A DNA stretch of 45,072 bases, from assembly GCA_011391745.1 (NCBI GenBank), contig JAABPX010000032.1:1-45072 (forward strand), read 5' to 3'. Positions 1 through 7,492 of the stretch are shown here, one piece after another. A program made the position numbers and the translations under genes. The notes below the pieces were generated by a model, which saw nothing but the letters and a program-made list of their open reading frames with translations, made no database searches and had not been told where the DNA came from. Positions within the stretch are counted from its first letter, which is position 1, and each line of letters begins with the position of its first letter. The DNA is from Comamonadaceae bacterium. Lineage in GTDB: Bacteria; Pseudomonadota; Gammaproteobacteria; Burkholderiales; Burkholderiaceae_C.

Positions 1-68
1 AAGCCTTGCCACCCGAGGTGGGCGTGAGCGAGGGCATCAAGCTCGCGCTCAAGGCCTTGGCCAAATAA
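1..68 (+). CDS. ruvA: Holliday junction branch migration protein RuvA, C-terminal end (partial)
   Basis: Only the last 21 codons are present, read in the frame ending at the TAA at 66-68. The tail ends in SEGIKLALKALAK, which fits the small helical C-terminal domain III of RuvA that contacts RuvB. The identification rests mainly on position, 12 bases upstream of ruvB in the usual ruvA-ruvB order. RuvA binds the four-way junction as a tetramer and loads RuvB rings. The rest of the gene lies left of the window. Confidence 0.75.
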   Translation, partial: ALPPEVGVSEGIKLALKALAK

Positions 69-80
69 AACGGATACCCC

Positions 81-1136
81 ATGAGCATCCAAACCGACGA
101 CTTTGCACCTGCCCCCCGCGTGGTGTCGGCGGTGCCTGTCTCGCCCAAAGAAGAAGCCATTGAGCGAGCCCTGCGCCCCAAGTTGCTCGACGAGTACGTG
201 GGGCAGGTCAAGGTGCGCGAGCAGTTGGAGATCTTCATTGGTGCGGCCAAGCAGCGCCAAGAGGCGCTGGACCACGTGCTTTTGTTTGGCCCGCCCGGTT
301 TGGGCAAGACCACGCTGTCGCACATCATCGCGCAAGAGTTGGGCGTGAACCTGCGCCAAACCAGTGGCCCAGTGCTGGAAAAACCCAAAGACCTCGCGGC
401 CTTGCTCACCAATTTGGAGCCCAACGACGTCTTGTTCATCGACGAGATTCACCGGCTCTCGCCCGTGGTCGAAGAGATTTTGTACCCCGCGCTGGAGGAC
501 TATCAGATCGACATCATGATCGGCGAAGGCCCTGCGGCGCGCTCCATCAAGCTCGACCTGCAGCCCTTCACCTTGGTGGGCGCGACCACCCGCGCGGGCA
601 TGCTCACCAACCCGCTTCGCGACCGTTTCGGTATCGTGGCGCGGCTGGAGTTCTACAACGCCGAAGAGCTCACGCGCATCGTGCGGCGCAGCGCGGGCCT
701 GCTCAATGCGCCCATGGACGACGAGGGCGCGTTTGAAATCGCCCGCCGATCACGCGGCACACCGCGCATCGCCAACCGCTTGTTGCGCCGCGTGCGCGAC
801 TACGCCGACGTCAAGGGCAATGGGCGCATCACCGTGGACATGGCGCAGCGCGCCCTGACCATGCTCGACGTGGACCCGCAAGGCTTTGACCTGATGGACC
901 GCAAGTTCTTGGAGGCGGTGATCCACCGCTTTGACGGCGGCCCCGTGGGTTTGGACAACATCGCGGCGAGCATCGGCGAAGAGGCCGGCACCATCGAAGA
1001 CGTGATCGAACCCTATTTGATTCAGCAAGGTTTTATCCAACGCACACCGCGCGGGCGCATGGCCACGCCCGCCGCGTACCGCCACTTGGGCGTTGCGCCC
1101 ACGCGGCCCGAGGGCTTGTTTGGCGGCGAGCTTTAA
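81..1136 (+). CDS. ruvB: Holliday junction branch migration ATPase RuvB
   Basis: This 351-residue AAA+ motor drives branch migration with RuvA during recombinational repair. Visible are the Walker A GPPGLGKT at about residues 70-77, the Walker B with DEIH at 121-124, the sensor-1 segment GATTRAGML near 167-175, and a C-terminal winged-helix domain that includes [12 protein letters not shown]. Length and order are typical of the family. It follows ruvA by 12 bases with only a weak ribosome site, so coupled expression is likely. Its TAA overlaps by four bases the stop of the convergent phosphatase gene. Confidence 0.98.
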   Translation: MSIQTDDFAPAPRVVSAVPVSPKEEAIERALRPKLLDEYVGQVKVREQLEIFIGAAKQRQEALDHVLLFGPPGLGKTTLSHIIAQELGVNLRQTSGPVLEKPKDLAALLTNLEPNDVLFIDEIHRLSPVVEEILYPALEDYQIDIMIGEGPAARSIKLDLQPFTLVGATTRAGMLTNPLRDRFGIVARLEFYNAEELTRIVRRSAGLLNAPMDDEGAFEIARRSRGTPRIANRLLRRVRDYADVKGNGRITVDMAQRALTMLDVDPQGFDLMDRKFLEAVIHRFDGGPVGLDNIAASIGEEAGTIEDVIEPYLIQQGFIQRTPRGRMATPAAYRHLGVAPTRPEGLFGGEL

Positions 1137-1774
1137 ACGCTGCGCTCGTCCAGCGTATCGGTGTCGAGGTGGGCCGTGTCGGCCCAGCCCACCAAGCTCA
1201 GGCCTTCGGGCGACCAGAGCAAGCGGTTGATGGCCGTGTTGCGCAGCGCCCAAGCGCGGGGGGCTTGCAAGTCCAGGCCGGTGGCGGCGCGGTAGAGCGC
1301 GTCGAGCACACCGCCGTGCACCACCACCAAAATCTGCTCGCCCACGTGGCGCTCGGCGATGCCGTTCAAAGCACCCAACACCCGCGCCGACAGTGCGATC
1401 AGGGATTCACCGCCTTTGGGTGGTGCCCAGTCGGGCACGCGTTGACGCCACGCTTGGCTGGCTTCGGGCCACTGGGTTTCAATCTCGGTCCACGTGTGGC
1501 CTTCGAATTGGCCAAAACAACGCTCGCGCAAACCCGGGTGGGTTTGCACCGTGTGGCCTTGCACATCGGCCACGGCTTGGGCGGTGTCGCGTGCGCGGCT
1601 GAGGTCGCTGGCGTAAATCGCCGCCAAGGGTTCTTCGCGCAGCGCTTGCGCCAGTTGCTGGGCCTGCCATTGGCCGAGTTCACTCAAGCCAATGTCGGTG
1701 AAGCCTTGAAGGCGGGTTTCGCGGTTCCATGGTGTTTCGCCGTGGCGCACGGCCAAGATGCGGGTGGCGATCAT
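1133..1774 (-). CDS. histidine phosphatase family protein
   Basis: A 213-residue member of the phosphoglycerate mutase-like (histidine phosphatase) superfamily. The phosphate-accepting motif RHGE is at residues 10-13, [10 protein letters not shown] at 57-66, the acid region [12 protein letters not shown] at 81-92, and the second catalytic histidine in VVHGG at about 151-155. The substrate cannot be told; relatives include GpmB-like and CobC-like phosphatases. Its ATG overlaps the stop of the upstream lipoprotein gene by four bases, which makes it the last gene of the SDR-folB-ttcA-DUF4136 run. It converges on ruvB with overlapping stop codons. Confidence 0.9.
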   Translation of the reverse strand: MIATRILAVRHGETPWNRETRLQGFTDIGLSELGQWQAQQLAQALREEPLAAIYASDLSRARDTAQAVADVQGHTVQTHPGLRERCFGQFEGHTWTEIETQWPEASQAWRQRVPDWAPPKGGESLIALSARVLGALNGIAERHVGEQILVVVHGGVLDALYRAATGLDLQAPRAWALRNTAINRLLWSPEGLSLVGWADTAHLDTDTLDERSV

Positions 1775-2400
1775 GGTGATTTTGTGTCCTTCGGCGCAAG
1801 GTCAATCGTCACGGTGCGGTCTTGTGCGGTGTTCAGCGGGAAGTCGCGCAAAGCGGCTTGCACCAAGGCGTACCACTGCGCGGCGTTTGGGCTGCCCCAA
1901 ACGTCGCCTGTGGCTCGGCTTTCATACGCGATGGGGCCTTGTGTCGTTGGGCGAATCAACACCAGCACCTGTGCGCGGTCCATCGGTGCGGGTGTCAGCG
2001 GCCACCTGGAACCCAATTGAATGTGTCCATGGCCCAGACCAATGCCGATCCCCACGCCCAAGTTAAATGGGCTCAGTGGCGGGCTTGGGGCGCGTTCGGT
2101 TTGCCCCTCAATCCGCACCGTCCATTGAGCCAGCCCAGCACTCAAGCGCCAACCGGCTTGTGCCAAAGCTTGGTTAACCGCGGCCTCCAGCGCGTCTTGT
2201 TCGGTGGCTTTGGGGCCACTGCGCAGCGAAGGCAAACGCTCCCATTGGTAGGTGGGCTGACCGGTTGGGATGCCTGTCGGCCACTGCGGGTGCGTGCTCA
2301 CCGTGACTTGAATGGTGTTCATGCTCGCACAGCCCATGAGGGCGGCCAGCATCAGGCCCAGCACAAGCCCCGTGGCGATTCGAATCAAGCGGTGCTGCAT
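1771..2400 (-). CDS. DUF4136-type lipoprotein
   Basis: A 209-residue predicted lipoprotein. Residues 1-23 form a signal peptide with the lipobox LMGC, so C24 would be acylated. The mature part resembles DUF4136 proteins: an early TYQW segment, then an alternating beta/helix pattern, and a late segment with [13 protein letters not shown] typical of the family. DUF4136 proteins are envelope-located and of unknown function. The start overlaps the 3' end of ttcA by 16 bases and the stop overlaps the phosphatase start by four, so translation is probably coupled. Confidence 0.8.
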   Translation of the reverse strand: MQHRLIRIATGLVLGLMLAALMGCASMNTIQVTVSTHPQWPTGIPTGQPTYQWERLPSLRSGPKATEQDALEAAVNQALAQAGWRLSAGLAQWTVRIEGQTERAPSPPLSPFNLGVGIGIGLGHGHIQLGSRWPLTPAPMDRAQVLVLIRPTTQGPIAYESRATGDVWGSPNAAQWYALVQAALRDFPLNTAQDRTVTIDLAPKDTKSP

Positions 2401-3299
2401 GTGTGGTTCTCCCGTTGGCCTTCTGGTCGAACGGGGATGACGCTCGGTGCGCTCGCGACTGGCAAGGGCTCTTCGTCAAATGCCGTGTCGCCACCCTCCA
2501 CCGGCATGCCGGTGGTTCGGATGGTTTCAAACGGGTAGAGCTGGCGGTCCATCAAATGGCTGGGCACCACGTTTTGTAGCGCCGAGAGCATGCTTTCCAA
2601 TCGGCCCGGAAAGCGCTTGTCCCAGTCGCGCAACATATCGCCCACCTGTTTGCGCTGCAGGTTTTCTTGGCTGCCGCACAGCGTGCACGGGATGATGGGG
2701 TATTGCTGAACGTCGGCCCAACGCACGATGTCTTTTTCCACCACGTAGGCCAGTGGGCGGATCACCATGAACTCGCCGTTGTCGCTCACCAACTTGGCCG
2801 GCATGCCTTTGAGCTTGCCGCCAAAGAACATGTTGAGGAACAGGGTTTGCAGCATGTCGTCGCGGTGGTGGCCCAGCGCGATCTTGTTGCACTTGAGTTC
2901 GCGCGCCACGCGGTACAAAATGCCCCGGCGCAAGCGGCTGCACAGGCTGCACATGGTCTTGCCTTCGGGGATCACCTGCTTGACGATGGAGTAGGTGTCT
3001 TGCGTCTCGATGTGAAACGGTATGTCCAATAGGCTCAAATAGTTGGGCAGGATGTGGTCGGGAAAGCCGGGTTGTTTTTGGTCGAGGTTGACGGCGATCA
3101 GCTCAAACTTCACCGGCGCGCGCTGCTGCAGCTTGCGCAAGATGTCGAGCATGGTGTAGCTGTCTTTACCGCCAGAGACACACACCATCACGCGGTCGCC
3201 AGCTTCGATCATGTTGAAGTCGATGATGGCGCGGCCCACTTCGCGGCACAGGCGTTTTTCGAGCTTGTGGTTTTCAAAGGCTTCTTTTTCGGGGGTCAT
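2385..3299 (-). CDS. ttcA: tRNA 2-thiocytidine(32) synthetase TtcA
   Basis: TtcA thiolates cytidine 32 of certain tRNAs using an Fe-S cluster and ATP. The 304-residue product has the PP-loop SGGKDS at 42-47, the cluster cysteine pair in MCSLC (C117, C120) and the later PCTLC (C205, C208). I chose the ATG at 3299 because conserved sequence starts there ([16 protein letters not shown]) and a GGAAAG ribosome site precedes it. An upstream ATG in frame at 3368 would add 23 unconserved residues inside folB. The C-terminal roughly 40 residues, rich in P, E and V, are a poorly conserved tail. Confidence 0.96.
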   Translation of the reverse strand: MTPEKEAFENHKLEKRLCREVGRAIIDFNMIEAGDRVMVCVSGGKDSYTMLDILRKLQQRAPVKFELIAVNLDQKQPGFPDHILPNYLSLLDIPFHIETQDTYSIVKQVIPEGKTMCSLCSRLRRGILYRVARELKCNKIALGHHRDDMLQTLFLNMFFGGKLKGMPAKLVSDNGEFMVIRPLAYVVEKDIVRWADVQQYPIIPCTLCGSQENLQRKQVGDMLRDWDKRFPGRLESMLSALQNVVPSHLMDRQLYPFETIRTTGMPVEGGDTAFDEEPLPVASAPSVIPVRPEGQRENHTCSTA

Positions 3300-3321
3300 G
3301 TTGGGGGTCTTTCCGTGGGTC

Positions 3322-3708
3322 TCACCACTGGCCGCTTTCCATGCGGATGGCCACTTCGCAATCGTCAAAAATCTCCAGCTTCGCGATTTTCACGCGAACG
3401 CCAATCACACCGGGCAACTGCATCAATCGGCGCGTGAGTTTGCCGATCAGGCTCTCCAGCAGGTTGACGTGTTCGGCGGTGCACTCGTCGATGATGATCT
3501 GGCGCACCTTGCGGTAGTCCAGCACATGGTTGATGTCATCGTCGTGCGGCAGCAAGGGTTGAGCGCCTTGGTTGAGTTCGGCGTCAACTTGGATCGGCTG
3601 GGGCGCGGTTTTTTCGTGCTCCAAGATGCCCAAGTTGGCGTCAAAGCGCAGGCCCGTGAGGGTCAAAGTCTGGGTGCCGTGCTTCGGCGCAGAGGTGGGG
3701 GTGGTCAT
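3322..3708 (-). CDS. folB: dihydroneopterin aldolase FolB
   Basis: FolB cleaves 7,8-dihydroneopterin to the hydroxymethylpterin precursor of folate. The 128-residue reading has family landmarks: GILEHEK near residue 27 with the substrate-binding Glu, HVLDYRKV near 62 with the conserved Tyr, LLESL, and the C-terminal [12 protein letters not shown] segment. The ATG at 3708 gives a normal length. In-frame TTG (3729) and GTG (3723) codons further upstream would overlap the SDR stop and cannot be excluded, since no strong Shine-Dalgarno site marks any of them. It sits between a pteridine-reductase-like SDR and ttcA, a sensible folate context. Confidence 0.93.
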   Translation of the reverse strand: MTTPTSAPKHGTQTLTLTGLRFDANLGILEHEKTAPQPIQVDAELNQGAQPLLPHDDDINHVLDYRKVRQIIIDECTAEHVNLLESLIGKLTRRLMQLPGVIGVRVKIAKLEIFDDCEVAIRMESGQW

Positions 3709-3719
3709 GGGGGCTGCGC

Positions 3720-4505
3720 TCACATGCAAGAAAAATCACGCTCAAAGCGCATGAGGTGTTGACCACCATCGACCAGCAGCGTGGTGCCGGTGATGGATCG
3801 GTTGTTCAGGGCAAAGGCCACCGTGGCGGCCACGTCCTCGGGGGTGGACGAGCGTCCCAAGGGTGACTGGCGGTGCAGCTCGGCGAATTTCTCGTCGCTG
3901 AGCATGTGGCTGGTCAGGGTCAGGCCCGGGGCGACGCCCACCACACGCATCTGGGGCGCAAAGGCTTGCGCCATCAGGGTATTGGCCGACTCCAACGCGG
4001 CTTTGGACAGGGTGTAACTGAAAAAATCGGGGTTGGGGTTCCAGAGTTTTTGATCCAGCAGGTTGACCACCACGCCGTCTTGACCCCCTCGGGCCAGCAC
4101 ATGCTGGTGAAGCGCTTGCGCCAACAACACCGGCGCTGCGGTATTGGCCATCCAATGGGTTTGCAGGCTCGTGACATTCACGGTGGATGCACTGTCGTGT
4201 TCAAAGATGGAGGCACTGTTCACCACCGCGTTGAGCGAACCAAACTGCGCGACCACCGTTGGGATCAAGTCGCGCACGCTGGCCTCCACCGACAGGTCGG
4301 CGTGGCACACCACGGCCGGTGCGCCGTGGGGGTGCGCGGCGGTGCAGTCCGCAGCGGTTTGTTCGGCATCACTGCGCGAGTGGCGGTGGTGCACCGCGAC
4401 TTGCCAGCCCGCGCGCGCCAAGGTCAGGGCAATCTCGCGGCCCAGCCGTTTGCCCGCACCCGTGACCAGCACGGTGCGTGAACGCGGCGAAAGCGGTGTG
4501 GTCAT
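3720..4505 (-). CDS. SDR family oxidoreductase, pteridine reductase / FolM-like
   Basis: A 261-residue short-chain dehydrogenase. The NADP site is TGAGKRLG from residue 15, with HHRHS after strand 2, and the active-site tyrosine and lysine are YTLSK (Y164, K168). The usual catalytic serine is replaced by D151, 13 residues before Y164, which is the arrangement in PTR1/FolM pteridine reductases. A role in reducing dihydropterin or dihydrofolate is inferred from this and from folB 11 bases downstream. The ATG at 4505 shares its CATG with the start of the divergent methyltransferase gene. No Shine-Dalgarno site is visible. Confidence 0.85.
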   Translation of the reverse strand: MTTPLSPRSRTVLVTGAGKRLGREIALTLARAGWQVAVHHRHSRSDAEQTAADCTAAHPHGAPAVVCHADLSVEASVRDLIPTVVAQFGSLNAVVNSASIFEHDSASTVNVTSLQTHWMANTAAPVLLAQALHQHVLARGGQDGVVVNLLDQKLWNPNPDFFSYTLSKAALESANTLMAQAFAPQMRVVGVAPGLTLTSHMLSDEKFAELHRQSPLGRSSTPEDVAATVAFALNNRSITGTTLLVDGGQHLMRFERDFSCM

Positions 4506-5655
4506 GGGCGACAATCGGGGGGTGAAAGAACACCTGAGTTTAACGAGCGCGTTACAAGCGCGTGTGGTACAGGCCGTTGGCGAAGCGGGCGGCTGCTTGC
4601 CGTTTGACCGATTCATGGCCATGGCTTTGTATGAGCCTGGCCTGGGTTACTACGCCAACCACACCCCCAAATTGGGTCTTTGGCCGGCCGCCCAAGGGGC
4701 GGTCGAGGGCGTGGGCAGCGACTTTGTCACCGCGCCCGAACTCACCCCCCTCTTTGCTGGGACCTTGGCGCGTTCGGTGGGTGAGGCCTTGCGTGCCACC
4801 GCCACCGACGAGGTCTGGGAATTCGGTGCGGGCACCGGTGCCCTGGCCGATCAGCTGCTCAGCGCTTTGCAGCGCGAAGGGGCACTGCCGCGTTGTTACA
4901 CCATCGTGGAGTTGTCGGGCACATTGCGCGAACGCCAGCGGGCGCGTTTGGCCGCTTGGGGCGATCGCGTGCGGTGGGTGGATCGCCTGCCCAACACGCT
5001 GCGTGGGGTGTTGGTGGGCAATGAGGTGCTCGATGCCATGCCGGTTCGCGTGTTGCACCGCGTCGCCGGCGTGTGGCACGAGCGTGGCGTGGGTTTGGAC
5101 GCGCAAGGCCACAGCGTGTGGGTGGATCGGCCCACGGACCTTCGCCCGCCGCTGGCGGTGCCCGGCGACCACGACTACCTCACCGAAATCCACCCCCAAG
5201 CCGAGGCCTTTGTGCGCACCTTGGCCGAGCGCTGGCAAGCCGGGGCGGCGTTCTTTTTGGATTACGGGTTTCCCGAGAGCGAGTACTACCACCCCGAGCG
5301 CCACATGGGCACTTTGATCGCCCATCGGGCGCACCGCAGCGACGACGATGTGTTGTCCGATGTGGGCCTCAAAGACATCACGGCCCACGTCAACTTCTCG
5401 GGCGTGGCCTTGGCGGCCCAAGACGCGGGGCTGGCCGTGTTGGGCTACACCAGCCAAGGCCGCTTTTTGATCAACTCGGGTTTGATGGACGTCGCGCACA
5501 GCGCGAACCCAAGCGACCGCGCGCGCTTACAGATCCTCATTCATGAGCACGAAATGGGCGAATTGTTCAAGGTCTTGGCCTTGGCCCCCGAAGCCAGCGC
5601 GGCGCATTGGAGCCCCAGCGGCTTTGCCGTGGGCGACCGCAGCCACCGCCTCTGA
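4504..5655 (+). CDS. SAM-dependent methyltransferase, MidA/NDUFAF7 family (COG1565, DUF185)
   Basis: A 383-residue class I methyltransferase. Family signatures run in order: MALYEPGLGYYA near 40, DFVTAPELTPLF near 73, the SAM-binding EFGAGTGAL near 106, NEVLDAMPV, the LDYGF segment, and DVGLKDITAHVNFS. Eukaryotic NDUFAF7 methylates an arginine in a complex I subunit; the bacterial target is not established. The start is uncertain. ATG 4504 shares CATG with the divergent SDR start and has no clear ribosome site, and an in-frame GTG lies at 4522. A DUF2905 gene follows after five bases. Confidence 0.92.
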   Translation: MGDNRGVKEHLSLTSALQARVVQAVGEAGGCLPFDRFMAMALYEPGLGYYANHTPKLGLWPAAQGAVEGVGSDFVTAPELTPLFAGTLARSVGEALRATATDEVWEFGAGTGALADQLLSALQREGALPRCYTIVELSGTLRERQRARLAAWGDRVRWVDRLPNTLRGVLVGNEVLDAMPVRVLHRVAGVWHERGVGLDAQGHSVWVDRPTDLRPPLAVPGDHDYLTEIHPQAEAFVRTLAERWQAGAAFFLDYGFPESEYYHPERHMGTLIAHRAHRSDDDVLSDVGLKDITAHVNFSGVALAAQDAGLAVLGYTSQGRFLINSGLMDVAHSANPSDRARLQILIHEHEMGELFKVLALAPEASAAHWSPSGFAVGDRSHRL

Positions 5656-5660
5656 CCCCC

Positions 5661-5855
5661 ATGCTGCGCTGGATGCTCATCACCTTTTTGGCCTTGGTGC
5701 TCATCCAAGGCTTTGCACCGTTCTTGCGCCGCTTGGGGCTGGGCCGTTTACCGGGTGACTTCCATTGGCGCATCGGTGGGCGCGATTGGCACATTCCCTT
5801 GGGCAGCACGGTGGTGCTCAGCGCGGTGTTCAGCCTCATCAGTTTGTGGGTGTGA
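5661..5855 (+). CDS. DUF2905 family small membrane protein
   Basis: A 64-residue protein with two hydrophobic spans (about 3-15 and 46-62) flanking a basic, glycine-rich middle, LGRLPGDFHWRIGGRDWHIP, which is the DUF2905 hallmark (GRLPGD). Function is unknown. The ATG at 5661 starts the conserved region and comes five bases after the methyltransferase stop, so the two are probably co-transcribed. A perfect 8-bp hairpin follows the gene. Confidence 0.87.
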   Translation: MLRWMLITFLALVLIQGFAPFLRRLGLGRLPGDFHWRIGGRDWHIPLGSTVVLSAVFSLISLWV

Positions 5856-5867
5856 CACTGCCTTGAA

Positions 5868-5886
5868 TGGGGGCGGATCGCCCCCA
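5868..5886 (+). repeat. intercistronic hairpin between the DUF2905 gene and trxC
   Basis: TGGGGGCG, loop GAT, then CGCCCCCA: a perfect 8-bp GC-rich stem. It is not followed by a T run, so it is not a classical intrinsic terminator. It starts 13 bases after the DUF2905 stop and could protect the upstream message or partly stop transcription before trxC. Confidence 0.6.
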
Positions 5887-5904
5887 ATTGGGTCACAGGT
5901 TTTT

Positions 5905-6363
5905 ATGAAAGCGCCCATGTCCAGCCCAGCCAACACCCACGTCGTTTGTCCCCATTGCCACACCACCAACCGCGTGCCGACCGAGCAACTCGCGCACGCG
6001 CCCGATTGCGGCAAGTGCCACCGGCCTTTGTTTGACGGCCACCCCGCCGCCTTGGACGAGGCGGCGTTTGAGCGCCACATCGGGCGCAGCGAGGTGCCGG
6101 TGTTGGTGGACTTTTGGGCACCGTGGTGCGGGCCTTGCCGGGCCATGGCCCCGGCGTTTGAACAAGCCGCGTCTGAGCTTGAGCCCCACATGCGCGTGGC
6201 CAAGGTCAACACCGAAGAGGCCCAAGCCTTGAGCGCTCGCTTGAACATCCGCAGCATCCCAACTTTGGCGGTGTTTGTGCGTGGGGTTGAGGTGGCCCGT
6301 CAGCCCGGGGCCATGGCCGCACCCGACATCGTGCGGTGGGCCCGTGCCGCGGCCAAGCTGTAA
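5905..6363 (+). CDS. trxC: thioredoxin 2 (TrxC)
   Basis: A thioredoxin-fold disulfide reductase of 152 residues with the extra N-terminal zinc-binding segment that defines thioredoxin 2: two CxxC pairs, CPHC and CGKC, in the first 40 residues. The active site is WCGPC in DFWAPWCGPCRAM, and the cis-proline is in RSIPT. It acts in the cytosol. The start could be ATG 5905 (used here, AGG upstream) or ATG 5917, which is closer to the usual family start; either leaves all domains intact. Glucokinase follows 32 bases later. Confidence 0.95.
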   Translation: MKAPMSSPANTHVVCPHCHTTNRVPTEQLAHAPDCGKCHRPLFDGHPAALDEAAFERHIGRSEVPVLVDFWAPWCGPCRAMAPAFEQAASELEPHMRVAKVNTEEAQALSARLNIRSIPTLAVFVRGVEVARQPGAMAAPDIVRWARAAAKL

Positions 6364-6395
6364 TTTCGTTACGGCTTCGGTATCATCACGGGCAC

Positions 6396-7367
6396 ATGAA
6401 ACCGACCGCCACCCCCAACGCCCGATTGCTTGCCGATGTCGGCGGCACCAACGCCCGATTCGCTTGGCAAGCCCACGCCCACGCACCGCTCACGCACGTG
6501 CGGGTTTTGCCCGGCGCCCAATACCCCACGCTGCAAGCCGCCATGCGCGCTTACATCGACGCCGTGGGGCAGGGCGAGCCGTCTGAGGCGGCGATAGCCA
6601 TCGCCAACCCGATCACCGGCGATGAGGTCCGCATGACCAATCACCACTGGGCGTTTTCCCAAGCCGCGGTGCGCTCGGCGTTCGGTTTGAACCGCTTGCG
6701 CTTGCTCAACGACTTCACCGCCTTGGCCTTGGCCTTGCCCGACCTCGGTGCCGATCAGTTGCGCCAAGTGGGGGGGCACATCGCGCTGGCCGACGCCCCC
6801 AAAGCCTTGCTGGGTGCGGGCACCGGTTTGGGGGTTTCGGGCTTGTTGCCCAACGGCCCGGGCCAATGGGTGCCGGTGCAAGGTGAGGGGGGGCATGTCA
6901 CCTTGCCCGCCGAAACCCCGCGCGAGCGCGTGTTGATGGACGGCTTGGCGGCGCGTTACGGGCACCCGTCGAGTGAGCGCTTGCTCAGCGGGCAAGGCCT
7001 GCTCGATGCGTTTGAGATTCTCTGCGCCGCCGATGGCGCAGCGGTCTCGGGCATCAACACCCCCGCCGCCGTCACCGAAGCGGCGCTGAAGGCGCATCAC
7101 CCGCAGGCGGTTGAAGCGGTGGCCCTGTTTTGTGCCGTGCTGGGTTCGGTGGCGGGCAACCTCGCCTTGACCTTGGGGGCTCGCGGCGGCGTGTACGTGG
7201 GCGGTGGCATCGCGCCCCGTTTGGGTTTGGCCTTGGACACATCGGCCTTTCGCCAGCGCTTTGAAGCCAAGGGCCGCTTCAGCGCCTTTTTGCAAGCGAT
7301 CCCGGTCTGGGTCATCACCGCCGACCCCTCGCCCGCCCTGCTGGGGGCAGCCCGCGCCTTGGACTGA
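6396..7367 (+). CDS. glk: glucokinase
   Basis: A 323-residue glucokinase of the proteobacterial Glk (ROK-related, Pfam Glucokinase) type that makes glucose 6-phosphate from glucose and ATP. The ATP phosphate loop DVGGTNARFA starts near residue 14, NDFTAL near 105, the adenosine-side GAGTGLGVS, the sugar-binding EGGH, and the late GGGIAP segment. ATG 6396 is the first residue of the conserved N terminus. It precedes a glucose-type ABC importer, so uptake and phosphorylation are encoded together. Confidence 0.95.
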   Translation: MKPTATPNARLLADVGGTNARFAWQAHAHAPLTHVRVLPGAQYPTLQAAMRAYIDAVGQGEPSEAAIAIANPITGDEVRMTNHHWAFSQAAVRSAFGLNRLRLLNDFTALALALPDLGADQLRQVGGHIALADAPKALLGAGTGLGVSGLLPNGPGQWVPVQGEGGHVTLPAETPRERVLMDGLAARYGHPSSERLLSGQGLLDAFEILCAADGAAVSGINTPAAVTEAALKAHHPQAVEAVALFCAVLGSVAGNLALTLGARGGVYVGGGIAPRLGLALDTSAFRQRFEAKGRFSAFLQAIPVWVITADPSPALLGAARALD

Positions 7368-7406
7368 TTTGCTTTGACCCGCTAGGGTTTCTCCGGGTGT
7401 CGGTTT

Positions 7407-7425
7407 TCATTAATTAATGAATAAT
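7407..7425 (+). promoter_or_regulatory. candidate operator and -10 for the gts transporter operon
   Basis: A perfect 14-bp palindrome, TCATTAATTAATGA (7407-7420), stands out in a GC-rich setting. It is followed directly by AATAAT (7420-7425), which matches the -10 consensus at five of six positions. No good -35 lies at the right distance, as expected for an activator-dependent promoter. The nearest TTGACC, at 7374-7379, is too far away. The transcription start would fall near 7432. Confidence 0.4.
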
Positions 7426-7429
7426 GAAC

Positions 7430-7455
7430 GGCCCTGTTGCGCAGTGCAGCGGGCC
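7430..7455 (+). repeat. hairpin in the gtsA leader
   Basis: GGCCC at 7430-7434 pairs with GGGCC at 7451-7455, and an inner stem of five pairs (one G-U) continues after a single-base bulge, closing on loop GCAGT. If transcription starts near 7432 it would sit at the very 5' end of the transporter message. Confidence 0.35.
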
Positions 7456-7492
7456 ATTCACCAACGGCCTATGGCCACTCCGGAGACGATTC

